Source: Pholis gunnellus (taxonomy: Eukaryota > Chordata > Actinopteri > Perciformes > Pholidae). From it: 64,000 bases of DNA. The stretch spans positions 18,287,154-18,351,153 of the forward strand of contig OU342822.1 of NCBI GenBank assembly GCA_910591455.2, read 5' to 3'. Position numbers and translations under genes: made by a program. The notes under the pieces are model-generated. The model had not been told where the DNA came from and did not search any database. It saw only the letters and a list, made by a program, of their open reading frames with translations. Shown piece by piece: positions 13,036 through 24,124 of the stretch (position 1 is its first letter; every line of letters begins with the position of its first letter).

Positions 13036-15034
13036 ACATGCATCGTTTTGGCAAAGTGACCGTTTGAAAACTATCACACATCTGTTCACTCGTCGTCTCA
13101 GACGGATCCACATGAAGACACAAACACCGTTCTTACTCCGCCTCCCTCCAGTATTCGCCCTGAGCGGTCGTCTCCTGGGACCCCAAAGCAGAGGCGCTGC
13201 GGCCAGACTGCTTCATCGTTGGGGAAATTGACAGCAGAACACAACTACTTGCTTAAATTACATATCAGCCAGGCACGGCCGGGTTGAGAGCGTCATTATG
13301 GAGCTGGAGGAGGAGAAGGGAGAACATGTCAGAGCAAGAGATGCGGTGAAGCCGGAGCGTTTCCATCGCTACCTAATTGGACCCCCCTCCCCCCCACCCC
13401 CCACCCATTCTCCATCATACTTAATTAAATTAAATCCTCCTCTGCTGTTTTTGTCCCATAATTGTATTTAAAGGCTGCTCCTATTCTCCTCACACCACAT
13501 AAAAGGACATTGTGTGAAAAAGAGAAAGTTTTGGCTGCTCCAATTACCTTGTTGTAATCTTATCTAAGCTTCTGGCAGCGAGGATTGCTGCTTCTTTGTC
13601 CTATTTACTCCCGTTCCCCCGTGCCCTCTGGTGAGACGCAGTAAGAGGGTACCCAGCACTCCGTCCGTCCCCCGTCTTTCAGAGGACAATGTCTTGTGTA
13701 TCCCTTATTTATTGTTCTCCCTCCGCCTGTGACTGACCGCATTTCCATGTTGCTGTAACGCCGCGGCTTTGTGATGACGACTGATGTTTGGGAGTCTTTT
13801 ATCAGAGAGAGGAGTCTTATCTAGATCAGTACAGTATACAGTGTTGGTATAATTTAGTGATATATATATGTGTGTGTGCGCGTGTTATCGCTGTGGGAGT
13901 GTTCCGGGTTTCATAGAATCAGATATCTGCTGTGTTGATGATGCAGGGATCAGATAGGGAAGGATGTGAGGGAACAGCGAGGTGTTTGTTTAGACAGCAG
14001 CCGCACATTTCATCATAGCCGTGTGTTTGTGTGTGTGTGTGTGTTTTCATTTGTTTGCTGTCCTTGACCCCCAGCCCGAGGGGTCCCGGACTCGGTGACT
14101 AAGCTGTTTTATCAAGAGTGTGAGAGTCTTCGTCAGCCCGTGTTGCCCCGCAGGCACAGCTGTACTTCTATCGCCGCTGCCGTGTTGAAACCTTGTTTTG
14201 CTGTCTTTCCCCCGTTTCATGTACAATGTGGTCAGTTGTGGATTCTCGGCAGAGTTTTCTAACATCAGAGATGTGAAGCGAGACAAAGTCCATTGTGAGT
14301 CTCGCAGAATAGCAAAGATTTGTCTCAGAATTTGAACGTTTTCGGCTGTACTCGTGTGCTCTTTACTGCGTCTCCTCGTCGTTGAGGCAGAAATGGCTTG
14401 TTTTACCGCGGATGAAGGCCAGCGGATAACAGCGGCAGCAAAGTGGCGAAGGAGATGTTGAAAACCCCAAAGCAGTCCTTTGAGATTAGCCAAATGAGAA
14501 AGAGGTATACCTGCCTCGTACCTCTCCAAGCACTCAAACCCGTTGCGTACCGTGGGTCCACGGGGGAGAGCGGCAGGACGCAGTGGTTGGAGCTTCTGTG
14601 GGGAGAAAGGTTTTTTCCTTTGAGAGCATCCTGTTATTATTCTGCCTCAGGCGCCGAGCAGAGAGAAATGAGTGTTCTGTGTTTATGGGACCTAACACAA
14701 AACATCATGTACGCACGCTTATGCTGGCGCGCGCACACACACACACACACACGCGCACATGCTCGGCAGCGGCATATCAATGAGAAGAAGGTAAAGGGGA
14801 AAAAAACAAAACACGTCAGGCAGAATGTGAGGAGGACCAATCAGTGGCAACTTGTTTCTCAAGGGGTGAAATTGAAGCTGATGCCTCAGATGGTTGCAGT
14901 GGAATTTCAGAATAGATTTCTGTGCGCCTGCATCGTGGTCATGCGACACATGAAACAACCGCATGGAGTCATTTACAGGCTAATGTTCGGTGGGGGTTTT
15001 GTTTGGAAATGATGCATCTCTTTGTCAGTCAGTC

Positions 15035-15275
15035 AGAAATATGACATGCATGGTCCCAAGAGGATGAATCATCCCATCATCAGGATGATAAGCAAATGTT
15101 TGTATGCTAACATGCTACAGTAGGATAGTGGACATGGTCACATGGAACCTTACGCCAGCATGTAAGCGTTGTCATTATGAGCATGTTAGCATGCTGGCAT
15201 TAGCATTCAGTTCATAGCACTGCTATACGGAAGTGTTGCCTCCCGAGCTGCTAGCGTGGCTGTACTTTTAGGGTC
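15035..15275 (+). repeat. interspersed repeat with TTAGCATGCTGGC core (copy 3)
   Basis: It contains AGAGGATGAATCATCCCATC, ATGCTAACATGCTACAG, GTTAGCATGCTGGCATTAGC, CATAGCACTGC and GCTGCTAGCGTGGCTGTAC, in the order of the family consensus. Confidence 0.75.
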
Positions 15276-15608
15276 GGGTACAAAAAGCATGCATACGCCA
15301 TTTATCACATAAACTGGTACCTATAAATAAAGATTATGCGGTGAGAATGTGCACATTTCAGGCATGTACATGGTTGTGATAAGGAGAAGATTAAATATAA
15401 GGTGAGAGATGTAGCATTAGAGTAAAACAGTGTTTAAGTTGTTCATCACTGATTGTTGTCTTTATGTAAAGTGCCAATCAAACACCGGTTTCTAAATCCA
15501 TCCGTTGGTTTTTATTTCCATTAATCTGTTCATGATTTTTTTCATTGCATCCTGAATTACGAAGCACGTTGTGGTCTGTTATATTATAAATGAGATAAAG
15601 GTGATAGA

Positions 15609-15855
15609 TATTTTATGAATCAAATATTCATCACCCGTCTGACGTTTAATAGTAATGATTGAGTTATTCCTGCGCTGATGGTTTAGGTACATGTGATGCT
15701 TCTAATTTGCAATTCTTCTCATTGACACGTCTAATGAGTGGTGGAGTGGGCCTCGGTGACAAACATGCACCTGGATGTTTAAGATTATTCATAGAGCGCT
15801 AATGATTGAGATTCATAAAGCAGAACCAAGCGCACGTGCAGCTTTATGAATCTGA
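15609..15855. promoter_or_regulatory. candidate intronic enhancer with repeated homeobox-like motifs
   Basis: The 11-mer TAATGATTGAG occurs exactly twice (15653-15663 and 15800-15810). TTATGAATC occurs at 15613-15621 and 15844-15852 and in reverse at 15810-15818. A perfect 13-bp inverted repeat (AGATTCATAAAGC at 15809-15821 and its complement at 15841-15853) encloses a 19-nt loop holding CACGTG. TAAT and TGATTGA cores are bound by homeodomain/PBX-type factors. Enhancer function is inferred. Confidence 0.35.
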
Positions 15856-16996
15856 CTAAAAGCATGCATTTCTTTCCGTTTTAGTCACACTTTGTTATGC
15901 GTCGACACGTAGCTGTATGCGTGTGGCCCCCTGGTCTTGTTGTTGCAGAACATTCGGAGTTGAAGTGCAGTAGCTGAAAACATAATGCAGTGCGGCTCAT
16001 TCAGAGTGTCAGCCCTGCGGAGCGGCAGCAACACCTCTCGCCTCCAGAGGTGACCTGTTAATTAAACATGTCGGACTCCTCTCGGCAGCAGCAGGAGGAG
16101 GAGAGGTGGAGAAAAAGGGGGAGGAGGTGGTTCCACTACACGAGAGTGTGGCGGGTGTGGGGGGGGGTCCCGCCGCCGCCGCCGCCGTCATTATTAAGGC
16201 GTCAGACGTTCCTCCTCCTGTTGCCCGTCTTCAATGAGGGATGTCTGCCCATTGTGGCAGAAAACAGCGGAGGACGGCGGCTCACGGCCAAAGTGTCGGT
16301 GCATTATTCATGCTGCTTGTAAATTGGCCAGCTGCAGACTGCTCGGGAGAAATTGCTCCGAGTTTGAAATACACTTCCTCTTCCCACACAGCAGGACCGG
16401 TGCTCGCAAGCTGCAGGTTTCCAATGGCATTGTTCTGCACAAAACCACTGTTTCATGTTGTTTCCCCATCATCTATAATCCTACAGCGGCGCTGCTTCAA
16501 TGCCTTTGTTTTCCTCCTGTGCTCTATACTGTATCAGATTGAATTATACAGTATGCAGTATCCCACCTGTTCGCTCATATATTCCCAATACATGTGCACA
16601 GATGTGAATCTATAGATATGCCAGAGGGCGTAATGCAATTGTGAATTATTGGGACTTAGGTAACTCTTTTATATTGCTGCCAAGCCCAAACATATTTCGC
16701 AGCAGAACCCAATAAAGCCACAGTGATTTATGAACTCCGCTCTTTCACCGGTTTGCCATCCGTTCTCGGTACTTTTTCTTCCCCCCCCCCCAAAAGCAAT
16801 CTTGAGAACGACACATCTGTAAAGTGATAAGGAGAATGTTGATGATGATTTCTGCATGCGGCCTGGGTACTGAAGAGGGAAACGCAAGAAAAGAAAAAAC
16901 AAATTGATGCCCTTGTACTGAGTGGAAATGTCTGCTGCATGCGAAAATGACATTCAAACAATAGCTCTGTGTTTTCTACAGCAAAAATCTTTTTCC

Positions 16997-17004
<8 letters not shown>

Positions 17005-17033
<29 letters not shown>
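17005..17033 (+). repeat. klhl29: (CT)n microsatellite in klhl29 splice acceptor
   Basis: A pure 29-nt CT run ends 10 nt before the exon at 17044 and is preceded by more pyrimidines from 16989. It is the polypyrimidine tract of the acceptor. Confidence 0.97.
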
Positions 17034-17037
<4 letters not shown>

Positions 17038-17043
17038 CTTTAG

Positions 17044-17188
17044 ATAACAAATACGCCCCTGCAGTGAGTCTAAACGGTTTAATATTCATCCTGGGAGGAG
17101 CCTACGCTCGAGCCACCACTATCTACGACCCAGACAAAGGCAACATCAAGGCTGGTCCCAACATGAATCACTCCCGGCAGTTCTGCAG
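17044..17188 (+). CDS. klhl29: klhl29, penultimate coding exon (kelch repeat)
   Basis: This 145-nt exon starts with two bases that complete an Asp codon and ends with AG, the first two bases of a Ser codon. It encodes 47 full codons (NKYAPAVSLNG to NHSRQFC). The blade has a clear GG pair in FILGGAYARATT and a Tyr in IYDPDKGN, but the usual Trp of a kelch blade is missing and an Ile or neighbouring residue sits in its place. The donor is a consensus gtaagag. The acceptor is unusual because its polypyrimidine tract is a (CT)n microsatellite. Phase agrees with both flanking exons. Confidence 0.92.
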
Positions 17189-18096
17189 GTAAGAGATTAT
17201 TAATGTAGCCGTGACACACGTTAAGTTAAATCCCCCGGCATTGGAATTGTAAAGATTGTTCAAAAGCTCCCAATTGTTTGCCTGTTCTGTGTGAAGCTTC
17301 TAAAACCCCGATATTATCACCTAAAGACTATTTAAGACTCACGTTAGATCTGTACGTACATAACGGGGGAAACAGGTATTCAGCTCAGGTAACTAAAACT
17401 AAAACTAAAACCATGTGGGCTGACTGTTTGCAACACGCTGCATTAAGGCTGTGAAACCTCTGCCTCGGTAGAGAAACTAGTTTCTAATTCATCGTGTTCT
17501 TTTTTTAAATGGCTGGATCAGTAGTGTCATCCGTCACGCTGACAGAAACCAGACGCATCCGTTCGATTAGACGCAGCCGTGTCGGTTTCTTTCAAAGCAC
17601 TGAATCATTATATGTTGTGCTGAGATGTGATTCATTTGTATTTTTCTTTGCACATATTTAAGAGAGTTAAATGTTTGCTCCCAAAAAAAAAAGCAAGAAA
17701 CTGCAGCTCACTCCTGTAACTGTTCTGCTGCTTGTGGACACACATAACTGAAAATGAACAGCGGTAGGATCTCATCCTAATATCCCAGTCAGCTTGAGCC
17801 ATTGAGCTGATAATGAACCCCGTCTCTATTTAGGCCCAAGACCCCTTTTTTAACCTTTGCATAATCTGAGAAAGAAAGAAGCTCAAAATACATGTGGGAT
17901 GCAATTACAGGCTGCGTTCTGATGTGCATAATGTATAACATAAATCACGTTGTCAGAGTTATCGATAAGCTGCAGCAAGCACGCGCCAGGCAGCTGTTCT
18001 GCTACATTTAACCAAGTCTGAAGCGAGAGAGAGAAAGAGATGCGGGGGGAAAAAAGGAACGGGAAGCAACAACAAACACACAGAGCTGCCAAAAGA

Positions 18097-18124
18097 GACA
18101 CACACACACACACACACACACACA
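18097..18124 (+). repeat. (CA)n microsatellite, 28 bp
   Basis: A pure CA run in the last klhl29 intron. Confidence 0.95.
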
Positions 18125-18777
18125 GATGCTCAGAAACGGCGCTATCTGCGGTGCACGCCCCTGCACAGAGGAGGAAGTCTAGCAGGTCATCATGCAGGAG
18201 AGCTGATATCCTCCCCTCGCTGCGTCCGGCCCCTCTGCAGGCCTGCAGCCTCCCCTCTGTTTATCAGTAAGAGCAGCTCCAGGCTTTGCCCTGCGCTCTC
18301 CCCATTTTCGGATCAGCTGTGCGTTCTCTCTGAGTAGATTTAGGCTTTATGTAATAATCCGTTACGTTCCCCGACAGTGTTGTGAATTTGTGCAATAGGA
18401 CTGCGTGTGTGTGTATTTGAGCGTGCACCTTATGTAAATGCAGATCGTTCCAAACCCCAACAGGAGCACAAAGCCCTAATCAGCTTACAGCCCAAGTTTT
18501 AATCCTTTCCTCACACAAACTCCTGTTTCTGTTTCTCATATCAAATGAGAACATTTGTAGCGATATTTGCTTTTTCATTAGTTTTCTCTCTCTCGCCCTC
18601 AAGAGGTAATGTATGTGTGTGTTTCCCCACCGCCACCGCGCCACACAAAGTAGCCTTTGATGGGCACGTTGGGAGTGTGTGTGAGCGATGCCAAACAATC
18701 TCAGGCGCCAATCAGCAAGTTCTTGGGAGTATGGCTGCAGATCTCAGGGGGGACGTACAGGGGACAGAAAACGTTAA

Positions 18778-18895
18778 AGCATAGTATGCCGTAAAAGGTT
18801 ATAGTATAGTGTGGCATAAAAAGTCACGGTAGCGTGCCATAAAAAAGTCCTAATGTTATTAAAAGGTAGTCTTTGTATAGTATTTCATAAAAATG
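18778..18895 (+). repeat. degenerate minisatellite, block D
   Basis: Units such as GCATAGTATGCCGTAAAAGG, TATAGTATAGTGTGGCATAA and TTGTATAGTATTTCATAAAA match block A in sequence and orientation. It lies in the last klhl29 intron. Confidence 0.75.
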
Positions 18896-19046
18896 AGTTA
18901 ATTGTTTAGCTTTAGGGGTGTTTTGCTGACGGAGCGAGGCCAGCTGTTCTTTGTGCTAATTTAACTAGCTTCTGTAGCTTCATATTGAGCAGACAAACCT
19001 AACCCTCCACTGAAAGCAGACTAATTCCGTGTCTACCTTTTTGCAG

Positions 19047-19230
19047 CGCTGTGATCGTGGACGGGAAGATCTACGCCACAGGAGGCATCGTGAGCAGCGA
19101 GGGTCCGGCCCTCGGCAACATGGAGACCTTCGACCCCTGCGCCAACACTTGGACGCTCCTGCAGTCGCTGCCCTGCCCGCTCTTCAGACACGGCTGCGTG
19201 GTCATCAAGAAGTACATTCAGAGCGGCTGA
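19047..19230 (+). CDS. klhl29: klhl29, last coding exon and stop
   Basis: This is the terminal coding exon. The acceptor is ctacctttttgcag. It completes the Ser codon begun in the previous exon, then encodes 60 residues (AVIVDGKIYATGG to VVIKKYIQSG) and a TGA at 19228-19230. The kelch blade shows YATGG, an Asn-Thr-Trp (ANTWTLL), and a closing strand RHGCVVIKKY that would finish the propeller. The ending KKYIQSG is what I recall for KLHL29, which makes this the strongest single identifier. The exon is GC-rich compared with the surrounding intron. Confidence 0.93.
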
Positions 19231-20660
19231 GGGAGGAGGGGAGGGGGGCCTCGGACCCCAGACACGGTCACACCGGGTCGACGGCGAACACCAGCTGAGC
19301 TCCGGGTGTGGGACGATGTGCGACGGCAGCTTAGGGCCGGGGGTCGGTCGGTCGGTCCGCGACCTCTGGACTTGACGCCAGCATCCATCCACTCTTGTTA
19401 CTTGTCCCGCCTCCCAAAAAAAAAAACAAGCCCTGTGCAGAATGTACTCATGTTCCAACTACTCAGCCATGTCAGGTGACGATACCTAACCTCCAGTACT
19501 GTATGTGTCATGGTGGTAGTTCATCCTCTCATCCAACAGGCACAGGGGCCCCTCTTAGTAAACTACAAAGTCCTTTGGTTTTTTTTCAATGAAGTCATTG
19601 TTTCAGTTCTGTCGTTTCCAGATCTCTGTAAACCATATTCCTTTAGTGTACTCGGGGCTCAGCGCACTGAAAGCCATTGAAGATCCAGATTTCTGTCCCT
19701 TTTTGGAGAATTATGTTCATCAGTTCATTAGAGCTGAGTTTCTTTGTGGTGTATAAACATTATTTTTATTTTAGTCGTGACATCTACAGGACGGGAGGAC
19801 AAGTGAAGGAGAGGATTCCACAGAGTGTGTTCCTCTCCATCAGGGCGTGAGGAGTTCTTCTCTCTCTCTTCACTGTGTCGGGAGGCGGGATTCCTACAGA
19901 GAGTGGATTTATGAGCTAATTTCAAAAAGAGATTATGAACTCTGTGTAACCTAGTTCTTTTAACGACCCGCTAAACATAGGTAAAACCATTATATCTGGG
20001 TCAGGTAGGGTTTAAAGAGAGAAAATCTTTATTTTTTTTTCTTTGTTCTTGTGAAGTTTCATCTGGAGGATGAGTGGCTCGTCCTCTCCTCCCCTTGATT
20101 CGCACTCACAGCTCTACGTTTAGAGAGAGAGAGGGAAATCCTTCCGCTGACCTCTGATCAGATGTTTGGGACAGTTCCTCCGGAGAAAAAAAGCACAATA
20201 ATCACCTGTGACTGTTATCGTAAGTTCTCTGTTTATCCCCGCTTTAAGTCTTTCATGTTTCCACCTTCTTTGTTTTATACAACGCGTTTCATTGCAACCC
20301 TCAAATGTTTCGGGGTTGGTGTTCTGTAAATACAGGAAGGAAAATGTATATTTTAAAAAAACCTGAAGGCAATTCTGTATAAATGTTTTTAGAAAAAAAC
20401 AAACTGATAGGTTGGATTCAAAAATGGTATGTCTGTAAATCTGTAAACCCAAAAAGGAGAAATTACCAATTATTATTGAAACCTAATACATATACCAGAA
20501 CATGAACACATCGTCATGTCTTTTCTTTTGGTATAGTGTTTTAATGAATCACGTGTTTGTTATGTTCTCAATGTACGGGGCTTCTAATCTGTATTTAACA
20601 CAGAACATGGTGTCAAGCACATGTTGGACTATTAAAACAAAGATGCGACCTAATGTCTTC
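19231..20660 (+). other. klhl29: klhl29 3' untranslated region (end approximate)
   Basis: The sequence after the klhl29 stop lacks long open frames and becomes AT-rich, as expected of a vertebrate 3' UTR. It begins with a GC-rich stretch containing GGTC tetranucleotides near 19344-19358 and an A10 run near 19418. A possible poly(A) signal ATTAAA lies at 20631-20636. A canonical AATAAA at 21271-21276 is an alternative that would make the UTR overlap the atad2b 3' UTR on the other strand. The 3' end is inferred, not shown. Confidence 0.5.
20631..20636 (+). terminator. klhl29: possible klhl29 poly(A) signal ATTAAA
   Basis: The common variant hexamer on the + strand, 1.4 kb past the stop codon. 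It lies about 100 bp from the atad2b poly(A) pair on the other strand. Confidence 0.35.
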
Positions 20661-20749
20661 AATAGGTGGAGTAGTCTGAAACTACAGGGGGAGGTTTTCT
20701 GTATTTACTGTAAGAAAAATCAACACTTGAAATATACAGTTTGCACCTT

Positions 20750-20778
20750 TTTATTCAAGTATATCACAGCAGTTTATT
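20750..20778 (-). terminator. atad2b: paired AATAAA poly(A) signals of atad2b
   Basis: Two AATAAA hexamers on the - strand (20773-20778 and 20750-20755), 23 bp apart, placed where the AT-rich UTR-like sequence ends. No cleavage evidence is available. Confidence 0.4.
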
Positions 20779-21322
20779 TGAGAAATACAGTAAAATGTTT
20801 CATTTCAAATAGAACTTACACTAAAGTAACAATTGCGAAACAAGGTGTGTTAAATTCACAAAGGAACAGAAGGAACAGAGCTACGGGGAAAGGCTTCACT
20901 AACATCAACTGGAACAATCGGGGCAGAACAGAGTGAGGATGGAACGACCTTTCCCTCTGCACACTGGACTAAGTAGTCTCAACTACCAGACAAAAATTGG
21001 TTGTTAGTCCAAACTGGCTACAATTCATAAGAAAAGGAAGATCGCAATGTATGACATTTTAACTACCCATATTTGATTTCCATATGCGTTTACTAAATTC
21101 ATTAAAAATAACTCTTTTGGCAGAACGTGGAGAGAACGTGAACATTAATCTGGTCCTGCTTCTCTTCCTGCGGTGTAGAAGACAGACACCACGCTTCGAG
21201 CATCTATTGCGTCCTAATGTTAGTCTCTTCCAGTATGCCACAGTCTTAAAAAAAAACACCAGAACAATGAAATAAATAGAAAAGTTGTTGTCGCGTGTTG
21301 AACCTGAGAGACCTGTAAACCC

Positions 21323-21328
21323 TTTATT
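21323..21328 (-). terminator. atad2b: possible alternative atad2b poly(A) signal
   Basis: AATAAA on the - strand inside the inferred 3' UTR; use would shorten the UTR by about 0.6 kb. Confidence 0.3.
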
Positions 21329-23424
21329 CCCCCCCCCACACACACACACACGCCAAATAAACCTGCTACACAAACGCTACGCAATTCAGCAAAAATTTGT
21401 TAAAAACGCTTCCCGATTGGTTAAAATTTCAAAAAAACGTACAAAAAGACAAATTGACTGAATATTAGGTGTAAAAATGTGTTTAATAATAAATAATCTG
21501 AATCATGAGATGAAAATCTGCAAAAAAGAAGAAGCTGAATTTGAAATAAAGGCGATGTCTGTGAGAAGAGGCAGAGAACGCTTCTACGAAGGTATCAGGG
21601 TGAGAACATGAAGGACGTGTATGAAGTAAAGTATAAAATATACAGCCCATGAATGCGTTAAAATGTATGCAATCATCATCTGGCTCAAATGCAAACGTAC
21701 ATAACAATCAGAGATACAAACAACTCTTGGATTACTGCAGCAGCCGTGTTTCACTGATCTGGTACCTTTGGTGGTCCTGGAGATGTTGCAACAGTATTTC
21801 AGGGGGAGAGAGAAAAAATACTGCGTTTTGTTTTTGTACCCAGTAAACAGTTTTCGGATTAAAATAAATTAAGCTGAGGTAGCGTTGGTTTTTCTCTCTG
21901 CAGTAAGTCCAAGTGCTAAGCCGTCTTTGCCAGTTTGCATATGGTTTTTGCTTTCGAACACGGAGAACGTGAGGAGAAGGCAAGAGGTGAGCCGGGGTCT
22001 AGAGGGCAGGACTGAAAAGAAGAAGCCTCCTCCGGGTCTACGGCGGCTCACATGTTGGGCATCTCCAAAAGAGAGCGCAGCGCCGCCGCCGCCACAACTT
22101 AGTAAAGCTTCAGTAAAAACCTGCGTCTACTGCAGTCAGACACAGGATGTGAATCCAGCTTCTCTTGTCTGGTGTTGAGAAAAACAGGAGGAAATAAATC
22201 CATAAAGTCGGTGCACGCATTTGAAAGGAGGAACAATAATAATCATGTTAATGCTTTATACACCTTTAGTGACGGGCACTGCCTAGAATGGCCTTGTTCA
22301 TTATGGATTCACAACTCAAGCAAAGCATTTTATAAAAAAGAAAACTGTAAAAAAAAGAAGATCAAACACACAACATAACAGGTTGTTATGACCGTCTTAA
22401 TAGAACATTTTCATAGCTGTGAACTGAAGTCCCGCCGTTATGACAGCACCTGTTTCAGGGAGCGGGAGAACACTTGGCACGGCGCGGACCGGTCGTTTGA
22501 CTCTCGCACCATAACGATCTGTAGTTATCGCTTTGCATATGGAGAACTGAAGGAAAGCCGGTGTTGTTGTCGACCTCTTCTTACGCCTGCTGTTCGCTCG
22601 GGATGGAAACCGACCTCCCTAAAGAAGTCCAGGGGTTTTAACAGGTCGGGAATACATTTAAATATTTAAACAAAGAACATTTCACGGTATCGAAACCTAC
22701 GCTTGTATTCAGATTTTCAAAATGTTGATGTGTTGGTTTTCTGGCCCAGGTTGGAGACGTACAACCGAGATGAGTTAATAAATGACCTAATGGCATTGAA
22801 ATACAGATATGTTTGTTCCTTTAAGGACCTCAGTGGTTAGGACCCACATAGACTTGGAGCCGGTTCATTGTCACAAGTAGTAAATTAAAAAAAAAAAGAA
22901 AATCTGCAAAATATATCAGTTTTATATGAGGTTTTTAAATAAGGCACACACTAGGCAGTGCAAACTCTAGACGCATTCCAATTGGTACTGCTTCCAGTTC
23001 CTCGGCCGGGGTGTCGGTGGGAAAATGAACTGGCGGGCACAGCTTGAGCGGGAGGGGAAACATTCAAGACTGAATGTAATGAGCAGAGAGGGTGGGGGTG
23101 GGGGGGGGGCTACCACAAACTGTTCAGGACACGACAATCTGCTGAGAACGCCAGAGGCGGCCGACGAGAGAAGTGGCTGTTGCAGCTGACCCGCTCGTTC
23201 ACCAGTAACTCTCTCTGGATGCCGAGGGGGGCCGGCGGCGGCTGTAATGAAGAGGACATAATCGCTCCCGGTCCCGCTGTGCTAACCTCATCAAATGTGT
23301 GCTCACGCTAGAACTTCTTTGTAAACTGTTGTTCTGGGCGAGGATCCTCGACGGCGGCTCAGATATCGAATGAATCAAGTAGCTAAAATGGCAGAAAGAT
23401 GGAGCCGCAACAACCGGGCTATGT

Positions 23425-23440
23425 GGGGGGGGGGGGGGGG
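23425..23440 (+). repeat. G16 homopolymer in atad2b 3' UTR
   Basis: Sixteen G on the + strand, so C16 in the atad2b RNA sense. Confidence 0.95.
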
Positions 23441-23601
23441 CTCAGCAACGTGGTTCAGTGATTCAGAACATTACACCGTCCTCTCCTAGCGGCACTCTGC
23501 ATTCACACTTCTGCTGGTGAGGATCTGGGTGAGTGTGTGTGTAAGTGTTTGCATTTCTGGGTGTGTGTTTGTATAAAATACATGCATACCCAAGTGTCAG
23601 G

Positions 23602-23627
23602 GTGTGTGTGTGTGTGTGTGTGTGTGC
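23602..23627 (+). repeat. (GT)n, CA repeat in atad2b 3' UTR sense
   Basis: A 26-bp GT run on +, the first of three in the inferred 3' UTR. Confidence 0.95.
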
Positions 23628-23787
23628 ACGGCCTGCTCCGGAGGGCAAGCAGCCAGGTTGCGATGTGACATCACCCGATCTGTTGGTTTTGCAAGTCATC
23701 CAAGTTAAGTAAGTAAGTAAGTAGTCCCAAGAGCAGCATGGATGAAAGTTAGGATAGCACCCGAGTAGCACCAGGGTCGCCCGTCAC

Positions 23788-23841
23788 TGTGTGTGTGTGT
23801 GTGTGTGTGTCTGTGTGTGCGTGTGCGTGTGTGTGTGTGTG
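23788..23841 (+). repeat. (GT)n with interruptions, atad2b 3' UTR
   Basis: A 54-bp GT tract broken by CTG and CGT units. Confidence 0.95.
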
Positions 23842-23985
23842 ACCGACACACCTCCAGGAGTTTGGTTTGTGTAGAATGGGTCTGGATCTGGCCAGGTTCC
23901 TGAGACGATAGCACCATTTGAATGTCTCTGTCCTCAACGTCGTCCTCGTTGTGTCTCCTCTCAGCAAGAAGAGGGCGCTGGATTT

Positions 23986-24020
23986 TCTGTGTGTGTGTCT
24001 GTGTGTGTGTGTGTGTGTGT
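23986..24020 (+). repeat. (GT)n with one interruption, atad2b 3' UTR
   Basis: A 35-bp GT tract with one TCTG break, about 105 bp past the atad2b stop in the RNA sense. Confidence 0.93.
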
Positions 24021-24124
24021 TTCTTGTGTTGAGCGCTGGACTTTGAAGCTCCTTCTCAGTCTGTGTGTGTGTCTTTGTGGTCCCAGGCTGTTCAGGATCT
24101 ACCTGATACGGTCTTCTCTCCATC

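Larger units (their letters stand above)
8354..17043 (+). other. klhl29: klhl29 intron, 8.7 kb
   Basis: This intron separates the first two visible klhl29 exons. It contains two copies of a TTAGCATGCTAGC-bearing repeat (about 11340-11605 and 15035-15275), two blocks of the 25-bp minisatellite in reverse orientation (12340-12715 and 12940-13035), a pyrimidine-rich tract followed by (GT)n (10470-10707), and a possible enhancer near 15.6-15.86 kb. Stretches near 13190-13400 and 16020-16390 look moderately complex and could be conserved noncoding DNA, but that cannot be tested here. Confidence 0.8.
17189..19046 (+). other. klhl29: klhl29 last intron, 1.9 kb
   Basis: The intron has consensus GT and AG ends. 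It carries a short (CA)n tract at 18097-18124 and a small block of the 25-bp minisatellite at 18778-18895, about 150 bp before the last acceptor. I see no gene in it. Confidence 0.85.
20730..24124 (-). other. atad2b: atad2b 3' untranslated region (end approximate)
   Basis: This region follows the atad2b stop codon on the - strand. It has no coding exon and is AT-rich toward its far end. On the - strand, AATAAA signals read at 20773-20778 and 20750-20755, so an end near 20.73 kb is plausible. Another AATAAA at 21323-21328 could give a shorter form. The RNA would contain three CA-repeat tracts (from 23602-23627, 23788-23841 and 23986-24020), a C16 run (23425-23440) and a short CCG/CGG repeat near 22083. 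The boundary is inferred. Confidence 0.5.

Noticed and set aside
14443..15012. 189-codon + strand frame and the 160-codon - strand frame beside it (14047-14529)
   Set aside because: No recognised domain and no link by phase to klhl29 exons. A CA tract accounts for part of the first frame.
16009..16322. Pro- and Arg-rich frames suggesting a proline-rich protein
   Set aside because: Driven by a (CCG)5 run and GA-rich DNA. No splice signals connect them to klhl29.
23703..23722. Short tandem AAGT/TAAG units as a possible CRISPR or tandem array
   Set aside because: Only about four perfect 4-bp units, a simple microsatellite.
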